The notes under the pieces: model-generated
What the model was told of the DNA's origin: nothing
What the model saw: the letters and a program-made list of their open reading frames with translations, nothing else
The model's database searches: none
Assembly (NCBI GenBank): GCA_026396555.1
Contig: JAPLWO010000005.1
Span: 1-5,981 of the forward strand
Source: Candidatus Magasanikiibacteriota bacterium
GTDB lineage: Bacteria > Patescibacteriota > Patescibacteriia > Magasanikbacterales > 2-02-FULL-50-9b
DNA: 5,981 nt
Reading direction: 5' to 3'
Part shown: positions 5,780 through 5,981 of the stretch, in pieces
Layout of the letters: each line of letters opens with the position of its first letter
Numbering within the stretch: the stretch's first letter is position 1
Program-made: the position numbers and the translations under genes

Positions 5780-5808
5780 AATATAATGAAAATCGTGTTT
5801 TCTGTCAA
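5780..5808 (-). promoter_or_regulatory. Strong sigma-70 promoter for the GNAT/ASCH gene
   Basis: On the minus strand TTGACA (5803-5808, perfect) lies 17 bases from TATATT (5780-5785, five of six matches). The start site would be near 5773, giving a leader of about 85 bases. The TGA stop of the preceding ASCH gene (5805-5807) is embedded in the -35 box. Confidence 0.8.
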
Positions 5809-5981
5809 CCTTCGATGAGACGAATTCTAATTCCCAAAACTCCGTATTTAGCTTCGTCTTCTTTTGAATAAAATTGATAAATAAGTTCTTCAAGCGCTTC
5901 GATTGATTCGCCGCCAAACATTTCCGGCGTAAAATCAGCAAATAAATCTGAAAAAGTCGGGTAGCGCAAAAGTCCAACAAC
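5805..5981 (-). CDS. ASCH domain protein, C-terminal end (runs off the window edge)
   Basis: The frame is open from the right edge to a TGA at 5805-5807: 58 residues, no start in view. The sequence reads as real protein: RYPTFSDLF, FGGESIEALEELIYQFYS, KEDEAKYGVLGIRIRLI. This is the typical end of an ASCH (PUA-like) domain of the COG4043 kind: a strand, a 'Y-x-S/T-F' helix, a helix ending in 'FYS', then an acidic turn and a closing strand. It lines up by eye with the end of the ASCH domain in the next gene (YKSFSGML; GIYSPQKELL; VYAFGIELV). The G-x-K-x-x-E motif would lie outside the window. Role: presumed RNA or nucleoside binding (family knowledge). An overlapping frame at 5777-5980 is the shadow of this gene. 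Confidence 0.8.
   Translation of the reverse strand, partial: VVGLLRYPTFSDLFADFTPEMFGGESIEALEELIYQFYSKEDEAKYGVLGIRIRLIEG

Noticed and set aside
5777..5980. Minus-strand open frame of 67 codons at the right edge
   Set aside because: It is a shadow of the ASCH C-terminal frame, which reads as structured protein and ends at 5805. The shadow continues through the promoter.
1..5981. CRISPR array, insertion sequence, tRNA or rRNA
   Set aside because: No regular repeat-spacer pattern, transposase motif, flanking terminal repeat or cloverleaf could be found. The spacers are short and explained by promoters and terminators.

Overview
The window looks like a piece of a Patescibacteria/CPR-type genome, probably Parcubacteria-like. 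The reasons are the secreted protein with GLUG and Ig-like domains and a C-terminal peptidoglycan-binding domain, the Parcubacteria-style PemK/MazF-like toxin, and compact intergenic spacers of about 75-200 bp. The standard code fits: TAG, TAA and TGA all serve as stops, and nothing requires TGA to be read as an amino acid. This placement is an inference from protein style, because there is no rRNA or marker gene in view.

Layout. (1) 1-294, minus: the N-terminal 98 residues of a PemK/MazF-like protein that runs off the left edge. It is preceded by a short leader with its own promoter and a terminator-like hairpin placed directly before the start codon. (2) 489-1091, minus: an unknown 200-residue protein with a possible His/Cys (caspase/CHAT-like) pair, followed by a strong intrinsic terminator. 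(3) 1255-2052, minus: a membrane-anchored stand-alone zinc peptidase resembling the FtsH (M41) peptidase domain, also with its own terminator. (4) 2053-2175: a divergent promoter region. (5) 2176-4431, plus: a 751-residue secreted cell-surface protein and the only plus-strand gene. (6) 4432-4515: a convergent spacer with a terminator that works for the minus strand. (7) 4516-5687, minus: a GNAT + GNAT-like + ASCH protein split into two overlapping frames. The break falls where the first GNAT domain should continue into motif B, so it looks like a deletion of 3n+1 bases (or an assembly error) rather than two genuine genes. (8) 5805-5981, minus: the C-terminal end of another ASCH-domain protein, whose stop codon lies inside the -35 box of the GNAT/ASCH gene.

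Most minus-strand genes appear to be separate transcription units, with AGGAGG-like ribosome sites and individual terminators or promoters. The surface-protein gene differs: it has an extended -10 promoter, a short leader and no recognisable Shine-Dalgarno sequence. I see no conserved pathway linking the genes. The most coherent functional cluster is the pair of ASCH proteins on the right. No tRNA, rRNA, insertion sequence, CRISPR array or replication origin is visible, and no gene-free stretch exceeds 300 bases.
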